Program-made: the position numbers and the translations under genes
Notes under the pieces: generated by a model
The model's input: only the letters and a program-made list of their open reading frames with translations
Database searches by the model: none
What the model was told of the DNA's origin: nothing
Source of the DNA: Epiperipatus broadwayi
Lineage: Eukaryota > Onychophora > Udeonychophora > Euonychophora > Peripatidae
Direction: 5' to 3'
DNA: 64,000 nucleotides
Assembly (NCBI GenBank): GCA_028023455.1
Contig: JAQFVV010012394.1
Coordinates: 24,499,934 to 24,563,933 of the forward strand
Shown here: positions 35,694 to 47,541 of the stretch, one piece after another
How positions within the stretch are numbered: position 1 is the first letter of the stretch
Layout: every line of letters begins with the position of its first letter

Positions 35694-37480
35694 TTTAAAT
35701 GAACTAATTTATTGCTAATATATTATAAATAAATAACTAAAAAAAAAATAGAAGTAGTTTCTCCAACAATTACTACTGGGGTGTTTTTCTGATCCAGTTC
35801 TTAATAAAATAATTTTTGTTGTGATAACTTTCTCTAGCTTTACAATATTTAGAATTTATAGATTTGCCATTTTAATGCTAATCATTTTCTGATCAAGTGC
35901 TCCATCTAGTGATAGAGTTGATTATCAAGTTTTATATTTGTACTGTCATTTCTTTACCCTATTTCTCGTTATAGTTCCTAATATTGACACCAATCCTAAC
36001 TCTTCAAAAACTTTATTATTATTTATTTATATTGTATCATTAACAAATGAATATGCTCTCAATAAATATAATTATTCTTAATAATTATAAAAGATTGTCA
36101 TTTTCGTACAAAACTAAGCATTTCTTTTGATCAATTACAGATTTTTGTGCATTTTAAAGAAATCAAATATAATAATGTTGACCAAGTTATGACCAAAATA
36201 TCATAAATAAAAATATATTATTTGAATGGAAATTAAAATCATAACAATAAAGTAAAATGAATCATTGCTCAGATGATTGTAAAATATTCCAGCATAAGTG
36301 AGAGCTTGAATTTGATCCTGACTTCATAAGCCGTTGAGTCATCAATCTATTGATAAAATAACCATAGAGAACAAAGTGCTGAGTAGTTAATTTTTTGTGA
36401 TATTGAAACGTTGGTTTTTTTAATTTGTTGATCAACCATTGCACAAAACCATAATTATGGATACTTGTGAAGTCATATGGTTTTCTAAGTTGCTAAAAAG
36501 AAGATTGAGAATTTAACAAATGCATTCAGATAAATCAATTTGAGATTTTTTTATAATTTCTGTTATTCAAGTGTGTGATTTAAAATAATGAGTAAAGAAA
36601 TAGAATTTTGTGGTAGATAAAAATGATTTGCAATAGTCTAATTTCATATCCAAATTTGAATCATACAACAAAAAGTATTGGTTTCTTAGAAAGACAGCCA
36701 AGCCATATATGAGTGGGAAAATTAAGAAGAGCAGAATATAAGATTGTCTAGAAAATCAAAAATACTTTTTATTAATTAATACACAATTTTTGTAAAATAA
36801 GATCATTTTATTTATTTATTAAACAATAGAATTTTATAGACAACATTTAAAATATTATTCAGTACACAATATTCTATAAAGCATGATTTATTTAATAATA
36901 ATTTAAAATCTGTGTCTAATTAATTTCAGTTAATATCATCAATGATATATATAGTGTAAATTTCTATGCAAATGTATTTTAACATAGAATTAACTTTTCT
37001 AAGTAAATTAATTTTATTTCTAAATATATTTAATTGGCTTCTGAATGAGTGAAATTTATTTTAATTAAAAGTTAAAATCTTTACTTTTTAAAGAAAAATA
37101 ATGAATTGTGGTAATTGTTATTTTCACCAGATGCAAGATTCCAGACCATTTTAATTAACCAATTAGTTATCACAAAAAAAAATAATAATAAAAGCTATAA
37201 ATACTGTATGAAGACTTTATAAAGCATTCATATCATTAGACTGTTTAATTTTTTCATTTTTCAGTTAATTTCATTTCATTTTTCAATTTCATTTTCTATA
37301 TTTTGGCCATATTCAGCAAAATTTCTTCACTACAAACTCATCTTTTCAACATATTGTCAGAGATTTTTCTTCACTCTTTTACAGCTGCCTTTAATATAAT
37401 TTTCCAATTTTACATTCATTCAATAAAAAAATAAACTAAAATTTATGATAATTTATTAGTTAAAAAAAGTCTGAAGATAT
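35694..37480. other. AT-rich stretch without recognised features
   Basis: No ORF above chance length, no repeat shared with the rest of the window and no RNA motif found on either strand. The 60-codon minus frame at 36262-36444 shows no domain. Confidence 0.5.
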
Positions 37481-37529
37481 CAGTATCAAATAGATATAGA
37501 ATTGATTAGTAATTTGAGTAAGATTAAAG

Positions 37530-37860
37530 GAAGAGTATGAATAGTTGGATTATTACCAAGATTTGACAATATGTATATGTTAGATAGGGCATGTTCTATA
37601 AATTAGAAATTGAAAAAATTATGTGAAAGATGTAATGTTATGTTTGTGGATGTGGATGTTTTTTTTATTATTAGGAGGAAGTTGTATAATAAAGATTATT
37701 GCAATTGGCAAGACAAGGAAGTGAGTTATCCAAGAGGTCATCGCAGCCACCTTGCAAGCAAGTAGTTGGTTGCAGATGGTTGTGTGTTCACCTCCCAGAT
37801 AATGCTATGACATATGAAAAAAAAGGTATTAAGGAGTTTGATTTAGAAAAAAAATATAGT
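37530..37860 (+). pseudogene. LINE ORF1 remnant, SGNH-esterase-like, split by a SINE
   Basis: Frames read IVGLLPRFDN near 37540-37575, then CERCNVMFVDVDVFF (37626-37670) and RRKLYNKD, in line with the ORF1 end of the minus copy (VMFVDVWDCF...KDGLHLG). GLLPR followed by VDxWD and DGLHL is the block order of ORF1 esterases in CR1-like LINEs. The His-containing block is degraded here and followed directly by an inserted SINE. Frameshifts and stops make it non-functional. Confidence 0.65.
37728..37824 (+). mobile_element. tRNA-derived SINE inserted in LINE ORF1
   Basis: About 97 bp absent from the LINE copy at 9281-9435, which reads straight across this point. It has CACCTTGCAAGCA (anticodon-arm-like), GGTTGTGTGTTCACCTCCC in the B-box position, and the family tail ATGACATATGAAAAAAAA. 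More diverged than the SINEs at 27800 and 35591. Confidence 0.65.
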
Positions 37861-37974
37861 TTGGAAAACTTAAAAGGGGGCTATGGTTTAAATTGCAATA
37901 TTATCAAAAAGAAGAAGAATGGATAGGATGTAAAAAATAAACAAAGGATAGATAATTTAGATATAAATGTAGAT

Positions 37975-40900
37975 ATGGAGTGGGAATGGATCTGTAAAAT
38001 TAATAGTAAGCAAGTTACAAATGTAATTGAAAATAAAGAAAAGAATTTATAAAAGTGTAGTAAGTAGAATAAATTTTTAAAATTGGATTTTTAAATATGC
38101 AAAGTGATAGTAGATTAAAAAAGTGGCTGGAATTAAACAAAGTAGTTAAAAATAAAAAGTTTAAGATGTTAGCAGTAGTGGAAATACATCTAAGAGAGAA
38201 GAAAACCTACACTGGAAGACTTGGTATGACACGGCATAAATACAAAAGAAAAAGAAAAAAGGGTGGGGTATAGGAGCTATGTTGAAAAAATATTTAAATA
38301 CTGTTAAGTGTCAAGAATATTTGTGGTTTGAGATAAGGTTAGGAAGATGAAAGGATGGTGGCTATAGTGTATGCAGCTACTGGAGATAGTCAAACTATAA
38401 TGGAGTGAAACAGTAGCATGTATGAATGCCTAGTTAAGGATATACAGATTTGCAAAAAAAGAGGTAGAAAATAATGGTTATAGGATATATAAATGGGAAT
38501 ATTTAAAAAATTGATGATATGGATAAGAAAAATGGACAGTTTTTGAAGAATTTTTGTTAGAGAATAAATTTGAGCATTGGAAATCTATCAAATATTTATG
38601 AGGGACAATACACATGGTCTAGAAATAATATATTTCACACAATAGAGTATGCATTAGTAGAGAAAGAGGGAAAGTACAGAAAATTAAAGTGCTTGATAAT
38701 GAAGAGAGAGTATGTAATAGTGATCATAATTTCTTTATGATGAAAATGGTTAGTAATGTGATGGAAAATAGTAATAAAAGTAGAAGTGATGGTAAAAATG
38801 TGAAAGGTGGGTGAATGATAAAAATATGTTAGAAGGATATAAAATAAAAGTATAAGAAATCATGGAAGAATTTGTTGGGGATAAATATAAAGACTGATGT
38901 GGAGAAGTAGAAAAAGTGGCAAATAGGGTGTTATGTGAGAATATTCAGAAAGATAAAAGTAATTGAAAGGTAAGAGTTAGTGAAAGTATAAAAGATAGGA
39001 TAAAAGCATGCAGAGAATATAAATGTGTTTTAAAAACAAAGAAAGTGAAAAAGATGTTAATATTAAATGAGAAAAGTATTTTTTTTTTAAAAAAGGTTGG
39101 CTAAAATAGATAATTATAGAGAGAGAATAAAATTAAATAATAAATTATTGGAGAATATTAATAAAAGTGGAAGAAATGGGAGTAAAAAAATTTGGAAATA
39201 TATTAAAAGAAGAAATGTAGGGGAGAGAGAAATAAAAGGAATGTACATGAGAGAGAAATAGTATCACTAGATGATGAGGGAATAGAGTGTAGCTCTAGAG
39301 AAAAATTAAAGAGAATCTTAAGTGTGTAATGGATATAGAAAAGATGTTAAATGTGTAGGACAGAGTGATAACAAACATGAAAGCATATAGTAAGGGAAAT
39401 ATTAGGTTTACAGAAAATGAATTGAATGAGGCAGGAAAAAAATTAAAAAGTAGAAAGGCAAGAGATTTAGATGGGTGGGCAGCAGAAATGGTGATGAATT
39501 TAGAAAATAGGGCAAAATCAAATTTATTCTCATGTTTAATAATATGGCACAGAAGAGAGAATTTCCAGATAGCTGAAATAATACAAGAGTAAGACCATTA
39601 TTTAAAGGAAAGAATCATAGAAAGTTAAACAATAATAGACCAATTGTGATAATGACAATGTTGTACAGTTATTTGGTGGCTGGAAGGGCTACAAATTCGA
39701 TGAGAACAAAGGTTTTTAATCAGATAGGCATATAGAAGATAGTTTATTTGTAGTCGCACAGCTTAGAGATATGAGTAGGAATACAGGTAGATAGTTATAT
39801 ATGATCTTTATAAATATAGAGAAGTCATATAATAGAGTAAATAGAAATAGATTATGGGTAAGGTTAGTAAATTTGGGAAGAATGGAGCTTTAGTTGATCT
39901 TATTAAGAGATTGTATGAAAATAATTACTATACATATCAATTAGGAAATATAAAATCAGTTAAGATTAAAAATGAGGTGGAACTAAGATAAGGATACCCT
40001 ATGTCACCTATTTTGTTTTTGTAATATTTGTGAGAAATAAAGAGAGCAATAGAAAGACTAGAAAGAGAGTAGCGATACCATTAATAGGTGGCAAGGTAAT
40101 ATATGCATTATCAGGTCTTATTTACTGATATTTTCTTGGGCACAGAAAGTAGCGAAGATATGGAAGTTATGCTGAAGACATGCTCAAGAGTGGGTAAAAA
40201 GAAGAGATTAAATTTAGTGAAAGAAAATTAAAAGTAATGATAAATCCTGGGAAAAGGAAAGAGAATTTTAATTGGGGGTTAAAGTTAAATGTGGTGAATA
40301 GGTATGACTATTTGGGAATCATCTTAAGTAATCAAAGAAATTGCTTGGATGAATGGGGAAAATGATAAATGGAGCAAAGAAAAAAAGACTGATAAAAAAA
40401 TTAACAGTGTTTTCATAAAATAAGTATAATGTAGCTAGAATTGTATTGAAGGGAGGGCAGTAGTAGCGTTAACTTATGGTAATGATGTATTATGTGTTAG
40501 TAAGAGGGTGTTAGATTATCTAAAAAAGTACAAAGAAAAGTGGGAAAACATGCATTATGTGCAGATATGTGGATGGCAAAGGAGGCAATTCAAGGAGAAA
40601 TTGGATGGTCAAGTTTTTATATGAGAGATTCAAAAAACAAAATGAAAATGTTTGGTAGATTGCAATTTATAAATATTAAGAGAATAGTCAAATTAGTTTT
40701 TAATTAGGTTATGAGTAAAGGACAAGCAACAAAATGGGTGAGGGGGTAGTATGGTATGCAGAAGATTTGGACAAAGACATTATGTCATTATACTTATACA
40801 AAAAGTGGGATGATTGTATTAAAAGAATTGTTGAGTGTTATGGGGGCAAGAAATGGGATAGGTGAATATGTGCATTAATAAAACATATTGAGTTGGAGAG

Positions 40901-41296
40901 AATGGAGAATGAAAAGAGTTTAAATATATATAAAGTAAAAACATTGGGTGCGAGTTAATTTATAATACCAAAGAGAGTAGTTTATTGTTTAAAGCTCAAA
41001 CAGAATCTTTAACAACAAGGGAATATGCACATAATTAGGAAAATATGGGTGATTTAGCCTGCAAGTTATGCAAAGGAGACAGAAAATATTAGTTATCTGT
41101 TAATTGAATGTAAATACCTGCAATCAGAAAGAATGAAAGTAATGAAGTTATGGGAGAATAAATATAAACAAAGTGATTATACAGAAAATGGATTCTTGGT
41201 TTTTATGCTGGGTTTGGAAAAAGACAACAGGGATTTAGATATAAAGGTCATAGAGTTGACAAAGATTATATTGTGAAAATGGGATCTAGCAGAATA
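37975..41296 (+). pseudogene. LINE ORF2 pseudogene
   Basis: Aligns from start codon to end with the intact 1137-codon ORF2: MEWEWICKIN at the start, SDHNFF and a TWSRNNIFHTIEY block in the endonuclease, GWAAEMVMNL, GNAR/NNRPI in the RT, and LWKWDLAE at the stop (41294-41296). It is broken by many stops and single-base indels. The FADD box is destroyed by a deletion near 40120. The longest open piece is 39365-39592 (75 codons). Clearly dead. Confidence 0.93.
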
Positions 41297-41418
41297 GAGA
41301 AGAATACATAAAAAACAGGGTGGGGAATAGAAAGGGAAGGCGGCTAACAGGTTTCTCAGCTTGTAGCTGAGATATTCCTAACTCTGAGAAAGAAGAAGCC
41401 ACAGTGCATCACATCACA

Positions 41419-42000
41419 AAGGAGTTTCCAATGTCACTGATTCATAACTACATACAGATAATGTAATAGGAAGGTGTTGTTAATACACTGATTAATAGAT
41501 TGTTTTCGGACTTTGACAGTGCTTGTAAGCATTTTATTACTTCAGAAACAATTTTTTTTTCTGTATTATATTCATTTAATTATGATTATTTAAGCAATAT
41601 ACTTATGTAATTTTTATTTTAAACCAGAAATAACATAATTAGAATAAGATTTTATTTGAGAATGTTTGTTTTTAAAAAAGACATTCCAAATGAAATGATT
41701 TTCTGGGGGAAAAACTTTCATAGATTATATGTGAGAAATGTTTTGTAGTATTTTAACAATTATAAGAAAATTTTAATTTATGAAACAGAATTTTGTTGCT
41801 TTATGGTGTCTGAAGTAAAATTTGTTTGAATTTTATAATTGTAGCTCAAATAATAAATAATTCATTCAGTATTTTTTTATCGGTAATTGTAATCATCCAA
41901 TAAGAAAAAAGTTATCATTTTAGAATTTAGCACATTTTTTTCTATAATTGTAAAGTTGAAATTTTGTTTTTTAGGATTTTTTTTGTTTACATACTTATGT
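41419..42000. other. AT-rich stretch, nothing recognised
   Basis: Follows the LINE 3' end. No ORF, repeat or structured element supported on either strand. Confidence 0.5.
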
Positions 42001-42009
42001 ACAATTTAA

Positions 42010-42275
42010 TACAATTTTTCCAAAACACTTTGAACACTTTTTAGCAAAACCATTTATTTGTACAAATATACATACACCTACATTTCAACTGTCCTGCAAT
42101 ATTTTTCAGAGCCAGCTTACTTTACATAGGTGTATGTATATTTGTACAACTAAAGGGTTTTGCTAAAAAGTGAACTTGCTCTGAAGAAGACTTCAGGACA
42201 GTCGAAACATGGGTGTGTATATATATGTGTGTACAAATAAAGGGTTTTTCTAAAAAGTGTTCAAAGTAGTTTGTG
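42010..42275. repeat. Palindromic repeat, family D-like
   Basis: The arm from CACTTTTTAGCAAAACC (about 42038) through CAGAGC (about 42113) is complementary to 42122-42170 and, in a second register, to 42168-42275: a partial direct plus inverted layout. The plus arm contains CTCTGAAGA, hairpin GACT-TCAGGAC-AGTC and GAAAC near 42170-42208; the minus arm contains the matching CAGGACAGTTGAAA. It has the same core string as the palindromes at 19043 and 51843. Confidence 0.7.
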
Positions 42276-43264
42276 GCTAAATTGTATTTATATAAGATAT
42301 TAAAGAAAAATAAAGAAGAGAGTGATTTTTGGTATATATTTAATAAATAAAGATTGCTAAAACAAGTTATACAAAAAAGAATGAAATGCTGAAAATTTAC
42401 TAGAAACTGCCACTTTAGGCTAGCAAGAGTGAATGAGTTAAATAATTATTCTTCTTAACATAAAAAGAAAAACACAACTCTAAAATGAAGCTTCATCAAA
42501 TGGGAAGCTTTAGCAGACCAAGTGCTTTTAAGTCAAACCCACATTTTTTATGACTGGAGTGAAGCTTCGCAAAATCCCCTGAAGTCAGCAATCTTTGAAA
42601 AAAATTCTGGCAAATTATGATTTTGTGTTATCAGATGCAATTGCATTTCAAGGCATAAAACATTGTAATCAAAAATTATTTAAGTTATTTTTAGAAATCT
42701 ATTACAGTAATTTAAAGCTGTAATTATAAATTTATTAAACGCATATTGATTACGTAAGTAATATTTACTGAGGCTATAACCTCGATAATATGCATATAAA
42801 ATGCGATAGTAATTTTTATAACTTTATCACCTGTATACTAAAGTTAATACACTTTAGCATTTTAATTCAATACTGCTTAATTATTTTAGTAAAATAATTT
42901 AAACTGAAAGTATGTAAGCACAATAATTATTAAAATTGATTCTGTGTTAACACCGCATATTTTAAAATATATATTAAAAATAAAAAAGTGTACTTTAAAA
43001 ACATTATTTTCAAACTAATTCTTCATATAGCACTTTATATTGCAAAAAGTCTTTTACATAGTATATAACAGACTTTTGTATATTCTACATGTAAAGAAAC
43101 CCTGCATGTATTTTAATATGTAGTCTACATTATGTTTAAAGAATAGGCTTAAAACAAAGGGAACCAATTTAGAATAAAATGCATATTTATAACTGATTTT
43201 GATGATAAGCATGCATGTGTGTTAAAATCTTGCACATCTTGAAAACAAAATATTACTGCTATAT
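42276..43264. other. AT-rich stretch, nothing recognised
   Basis: No ORF or repeat family found. A short frame at 42484 (23 codons) has no support. Confidence 0.45.
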
Positions 43265-43410
43265 AAAATATAGTCATATCACATGACCCCATTTCATTTA
43301 AACTTATAAAATATAAACAAAAAGCTTTGCTAATTGCTTAACAAGCTTTGTGATAAATGCTTAGCCAGAGAAAGTATTTAAAGGATCTCTACCAGAAAAC
43401 CACACCCAAA

Positions 43411-43456
43411 CCCCCTGACCAATGGTTTCATGCTTTGGCACTCCTCAGAGAGGAGC
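43411..43456 (-). ncRNA. Hammerhead ribozyme, family B
   Basis: On the minus strand: TCCTCT (stem I), core CTGAGGA, stem II GTGC-CAAA-GCAT, GAAA, stem III ACC-ATT-GGT (nearly palindromic), cleavage site C after GU, then AGGGGG closing stem I. All invariant core positions fit; N7 is G. Stem I has G-U pairs. Fold and sequence differ from family A enough to call it a separate lineage. Confidence 0.8.
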
Positions 43457-43839
43457 TAGGATAGTTTCAGACACTAGATCTAAAAATACCAACCCAAAGC
43501 CAGCATTTATCTAAGAGTTAACTATTGAGTAAAAAATCTGAATTTTTCAGACACTTAAATGTCTTCAAATCCATCTATCTAACTCAAATAGCTATATGGG
43601 GCTGAGAGATCTTCAGTCAAACCATATATTAGTAGTCTTAGCAATATAACATCACTTAAGACTTAAAGCAAAGACTATAAATAGTCAATAACAAATAAAA
43701 AATAGTCATATATCACATGACCCCATTTCTTTTAAGCTTGTAAAATATAAACAAAGAGCTTTGCTAATTGCTCAACAAACTTTGTGATAAATGCTTAGCC
43801 AGAGAAAGTATTTAGAATATCTCTATTAAAAAACCCTAC

Positions 43840-43885
43840 CCAAACCCTTGACCAATGGTTTCATGCTTTGGCCCAAGAGGTGCTA
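43840..43885 (-). ncRNA. Broken hammerhead, family B second monomer
   Basis: Keeps CCTCTT, GGCCAAAGCAT, GAAACC, ATTGGTC and AAGGG, but the CTGAGGA core is reduced by a deletion to CTTGG. It should be inactive. Confidence 0.6.
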
Positions 43886-44159
43886 GGATAGTGTCAAACA
43901 CTAGATCTAAAAATATCAACCCAAAGCCATGTGTCTATTGATTTGAAAATGAAACCAAAACATTGATACTACTATTTTGTTAACTATGCTATCATTAAAA
44001 GCAAGGATGGGAAAGTCGGACTTTTATATTAATATTTCATGACATTTTAAATGGTGTGAATATTAGATTACTTAATTAAATGCCTAATATTTTGAGAATT
44101 CAACTGCTATTTAAAGTTCAAGAACTCTACAGGTATTATTTTCACTAACAAAAGATTAT

Positions 44160-44275
44160 TTTTCTTCTTCTTCCTTTTCCTGTGTATTGATTTCTACTTT
44201 AACACGTCACTTTGTTGATGACTGCATGACTGTTGAAACTGTTAGTTTCGCTATAAATAAAGAGTATTGATATAG
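44160..44275 (+). repeat. Family D remnant
   Basis: TTTCTTCTTCTTCC followed by GTGTATTGAT matches the left flank region of the palindrome at 51843. Further on, TTGATGACTGCATGACTG then TTGAAACTGTTAG resembles the family-D core with the first C and part of stem II lost. Single arm only. Confidence 0.5.
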
Positions 44276-44464
44276 TGTTTAAGAAGGTTGCAAATTGTAT
44301 GATATGTTAAAGATTATTTTATTGTAAGATGTGGAAGCAACATTACATTTTAAATATGGAAAATTTCCAGCTGTATTCTAAAAAGTTATTTTAATCAGTA
44401 AATTGTCATTTTTCCTAACATCCAAAATACAATAAATAAAATTTTTAATTAAATATTATTCCAG

Positions 44465-44545
44465 GTGAAAATGAAAGTTTGTTTTACATGTGGTGTCCTG
44501 GAAGTTCCTTACAAAATGTTTGTTGCCGCTGCAAAATAAGATAAA
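44465..44545 (+). CDS. Possible 26-codon cysteine-rich terminal exon
   Basis: TATTATTCCAG at 44454-44464 looks like a 3' splice site. The following frame (first codon completed by the preceding G) reads ENESLFYMWCPG, then SSLQNVCCRCKIR and a TAA stop at 44543-44545. The stretch is less AT-rich than its neighbours and has four cysteines in 14 residues, as in secreted cysteine-rich proteins. No upstream exon was found, no polyadenylation signal lies within 300 bp, and no family is recognised. This is a weak candidate that could be chance. Confidence 0.2.
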
Positions 44546-45940
44546 TATTTACTGTGACTCAAGTAATAATGCTTTGATATGTTTAATTTGGAAAATTAAG
44601 AATAAGAAAAGTAACAAAAGTTTTTTTTTAATTTTAAACAAATGTTGAGGCTTTGTAACTGTTTTTTTATTTTGTTATGTAATAATTATTTTAATGCTTT
44701 TAATGTCTAACATGCAATTACATGTGTTGAGTTTTGTAAAGTGGATGTAAAATGTTGTTCTATGCCATTCACGAGAATCTTAATTACAAAATTTGAGAAT
44801 ATTTATTACTGCACAGTGCAAAACAATATTCTATTATGACATTCTTTATTATTGAAACTCTTACATTAAAAGAATTTATTAACATTCATTTTGAAAATAA
44901 TATCCTAACGTCTATTGGCAGCACAAGATCAAATCATTTATTTCAAATGTTTAACAAAGGTTACAAATAAATCAAGATTTTCAGAGACTGTTGGCAAACT
45001 CATAATGAGGACTTACTCGAATGCATACAAATATGTTGATACCAATTATTTAAAAACCTCATACTATAGTAAAACAGGCATACTATAGTAATTAACAAAA
45101 CTTAAATAGAAACCAATGTTCCAGATTCTACATTGAATAAATCAATAGTAATATTTTGCATTCTTACAAATAAGTGAGAAATATTAATTATTAATCATCA
45201 CCATTGTTCTATGCACCAATTATAATTTATCAAATGAATGTAAAAATAGTGTGAGATTATTTTAGGCAATTTGAATTTTCATGGTTCATGTAATGTATTT
45301 ATTTATTTACATAGATTTCTTTAAAGTAGACAATCATCTTAATCTTTTGACTGCATAATCACCATCTTAGTATTAATTTAATGCCTCTTAAGGATGACCT
45401 CATATAGTTATCTTTTCTATTTGAAGCAAAATTATATTGCCACAAGATGTACCTTAGAAAAATAGGGTCACTGGAATATCTGGCCACTCTCTTAAGACTT
45501 ATTTTATTATTTTGTAACTATAGACTTCATATATTATAATTCACTTTTTTAATAATTATTTTCTTTTTTCCAATTATATATGCACATATAAATATGTTCT
45601 CTTCATATTATAATTTAATTTCGTAATGATTATTTTATTATTATCATCTAATTATACTTGTGCAAATAAGAATGCTCATTATATATTGCTATTTGTATTT
45701 TAAATTCACCACGAATTTTAGCAGCTGAGTTTGAACACTATGAATTTGACTGACTAGGCATGCTCTTCTAAATATTGAAAGTTTAAAACAAAATAATATT
45801 TTCTTATGGGCAGGTAAAATGTTTTTCTAGAATTACAGTTTAATTTTGTATCTAAATGTGAGAAAGCACCACCGATACTAAATTGTGACTACTGTTGGTT
45901 ATATATTAAAGCTGCACTTATAAATGTGTATAGTTTACTG
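44546..45940. other. AT-rich stretch, nothing recognised
   Basis: No ORF, repeat shared with the window, or structured RNA found. Confidence 0.45.
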
Positions 45941-46050
45941 TGTATACACAGAGACAAAATTCTCGATATAATGGTGCCACTCAGTGCAAGCCAGAGTAAT
46001 CAATGGATGCCAAAAGGCTTGTGCATAAAATCCCTATCTAGTGTCTACTC

Positions 46051-46108
46051 ATCCAATATCCTCAGATTATTTTGTTCTTGTGGCTTTCATCAGTGAGAAA
46101 CCTTGTAT
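46051..46108 (-). ncRNA. Degenerate hammerhead, family A
   Basis: CTGATGA is kept and the outer TTGGAT strand survives, but the GAAAC box is AAAAT-like, stem II no longer pairs and stem III is lost. Not expected to cleave. Confidence 0.5.
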
Positions 46109-47040
46109 CTGAAAGCATTGCACCTGGATCTTAGGATCTAATGAAACCCTCCAGCAGCCACCTTTTATTTTTTTAGTTAACTATAAAGCTTTGAGTCCAA
46201 AATGAAAACAGAATGTTTTCAATTCAATCTCATTTGCTTGTATAGTCATATAGATCTGAATTCAGTTCAGGATCTGTAAATTATGATATCTTTGATTCTT
46301 TAATATATTGCCACAGTTACCACAATCCTACTGGGTGGGATTGGTATTAAACCACTAAACATCACATGATCACCATTCTTTATGCTTACACAAACTGTTA
46401 ATATAGATGCAAAATTCTCCAAGCACTAGCACCACTCAGTGCAAGCCGAAGTAATGGAAAGTTTTGCCTCTGGGTTAACAGCTTATATAAACATAGAGAA
46501 TGATGATCATGTGATGATTAGTGGTTTAATACCAATCCTTCTGAATAGGATCATGGTAACTGTGGTTATTAAAGAACCAAAAACCCCAAAATGTATAGAT
46601 GCTGAACTTAGTTCAGATCTATATGATTATATAAGCAAATGTGCTTGAATTGAAAATATTATTGCATTTTTATTTTGAACCTAAAGCTTTATAATTAACT
46701 AAAAAGATAAAATGTGGCCACTGGAGGGTTGAATTAGATCCTGAGATTTGCCTCTGTGTTAACAGCTTGGGTGAACATAAAGAATGGTAACCCTGTAATG
46801 TTTAGTGGTTTAATACCAATCCTGCCCAATAGGATTATGATGACTGTTGTTAGTAAAGAACCAAAGATACCAAAATGTATAGATGCTGAACTGAGTTCAG
46901 ATCTATATGACTACACAAGCAAATGATCTTAAATTGAAAACATTATTGATTTTTCATTTTGCATTCAAAGCTTTATAGATAAGTAATATGTTTGCTGGAG
47001 GATTTCATTAGATCCTAAGATCTAGGTGAAATACTCTCAG

Positions 47041-47099
47041 TTACAAGGCTCCTCACTGATGACATTCACAAGCTAGAAACTAGTCTGGGGATATTGGAT
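47041..47099 (+). ncRNA. Hammerhead, family A, weakened stem II
   Basis: TCCTCA, CTGATGA (47056-47062), GAAAC, ACTAGT, GUC and TGGGGA are all intact. Stem II (CATTCACAAGCTA) hardly pairs and outer stem I is ACAA against TTGG. The core is correct, but activity is doubtful. Confidence 0.6.
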
Positions 47100-47482
47100 G
47101 AGTAGGCACTAGATAGGGATTTTGTGCACAAGCCTACTTGCATCCATTAACTATTTTAACTTTCATTGAGTGGTGCTACTGTATGGAGAGTTGTGTCCCT
47201 GAGTTAACAGCTGGTGAAGTATAAATAATGGTGATCATGTAATGTTTAGTGGATTAATACCAATCCTGCCTAATAAAATTGTGGTGACTGTGGTTAATAG
47301 ATAACTAAAGACACCAAAATGTATAGATGCTGAACTGACTTCAGATCTTTATTACTATGCAAGGAAAATGCTTGAATTAAACACATTATTGTGTTTTCAT
47401 TTTGAAATAGTTAACTAAAAAAGTAAAATGTGACTGCTGGAGGGTTGCATTAAATCCTGAAATCTAGGTGTAGTGATCTCAG

Positions 47483-47541
47483 ATACAAAGCTCCTCACTG
47501 ATGAAATCCACAAGCTAGAAATTAGTCTGGGAATATTGAAT
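47483..47541 (+). ncRNA. Degenerate hammerhead, family A
   Basis: TCCTCA and CTGATGA (47498-47504) are present, but GAAAC is GAAAT, stem III is ATTAGT, and the closing strand is TGGGAA. It lies 442 bp downstream of the copy at 47056. Confidence 0.5.

Larger units (their letters stand above)
37490..41418 (+). mobile_element. Decayed sense-strand LINE, same family as 5652-9435
   Basis: Near full-length pseudo-element. It starts inside ORF1 (esterase-like), continues through a disrupted ORF2 and ends with the 3' UTR and CATCACATCACA tail at about 41418. It carries a private SINE at 37728-37824. Because it extends further 5' than the minus-strand copy, it is the better source for the ORF1 sequence. 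Confidence 0.9.
43268..43935 (-). repeat. Tandem dimer of hammerhead repeat family B
   Basis: Two minus-orientation monomers: 43268 to about 43699 (full) and about 43700-43935 (partial), period about 432 bp. TCATATCACATGACCCC, GATAAATGCTTAGCC and CACTAGATCTAAAAAT recur in each. A related, more diverged unit is at 60141-60540. The first monomer has an apparently complete hammerhead; the second has lost part of the core. No boundary duplication could be assigned. Confidence 0.8.
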
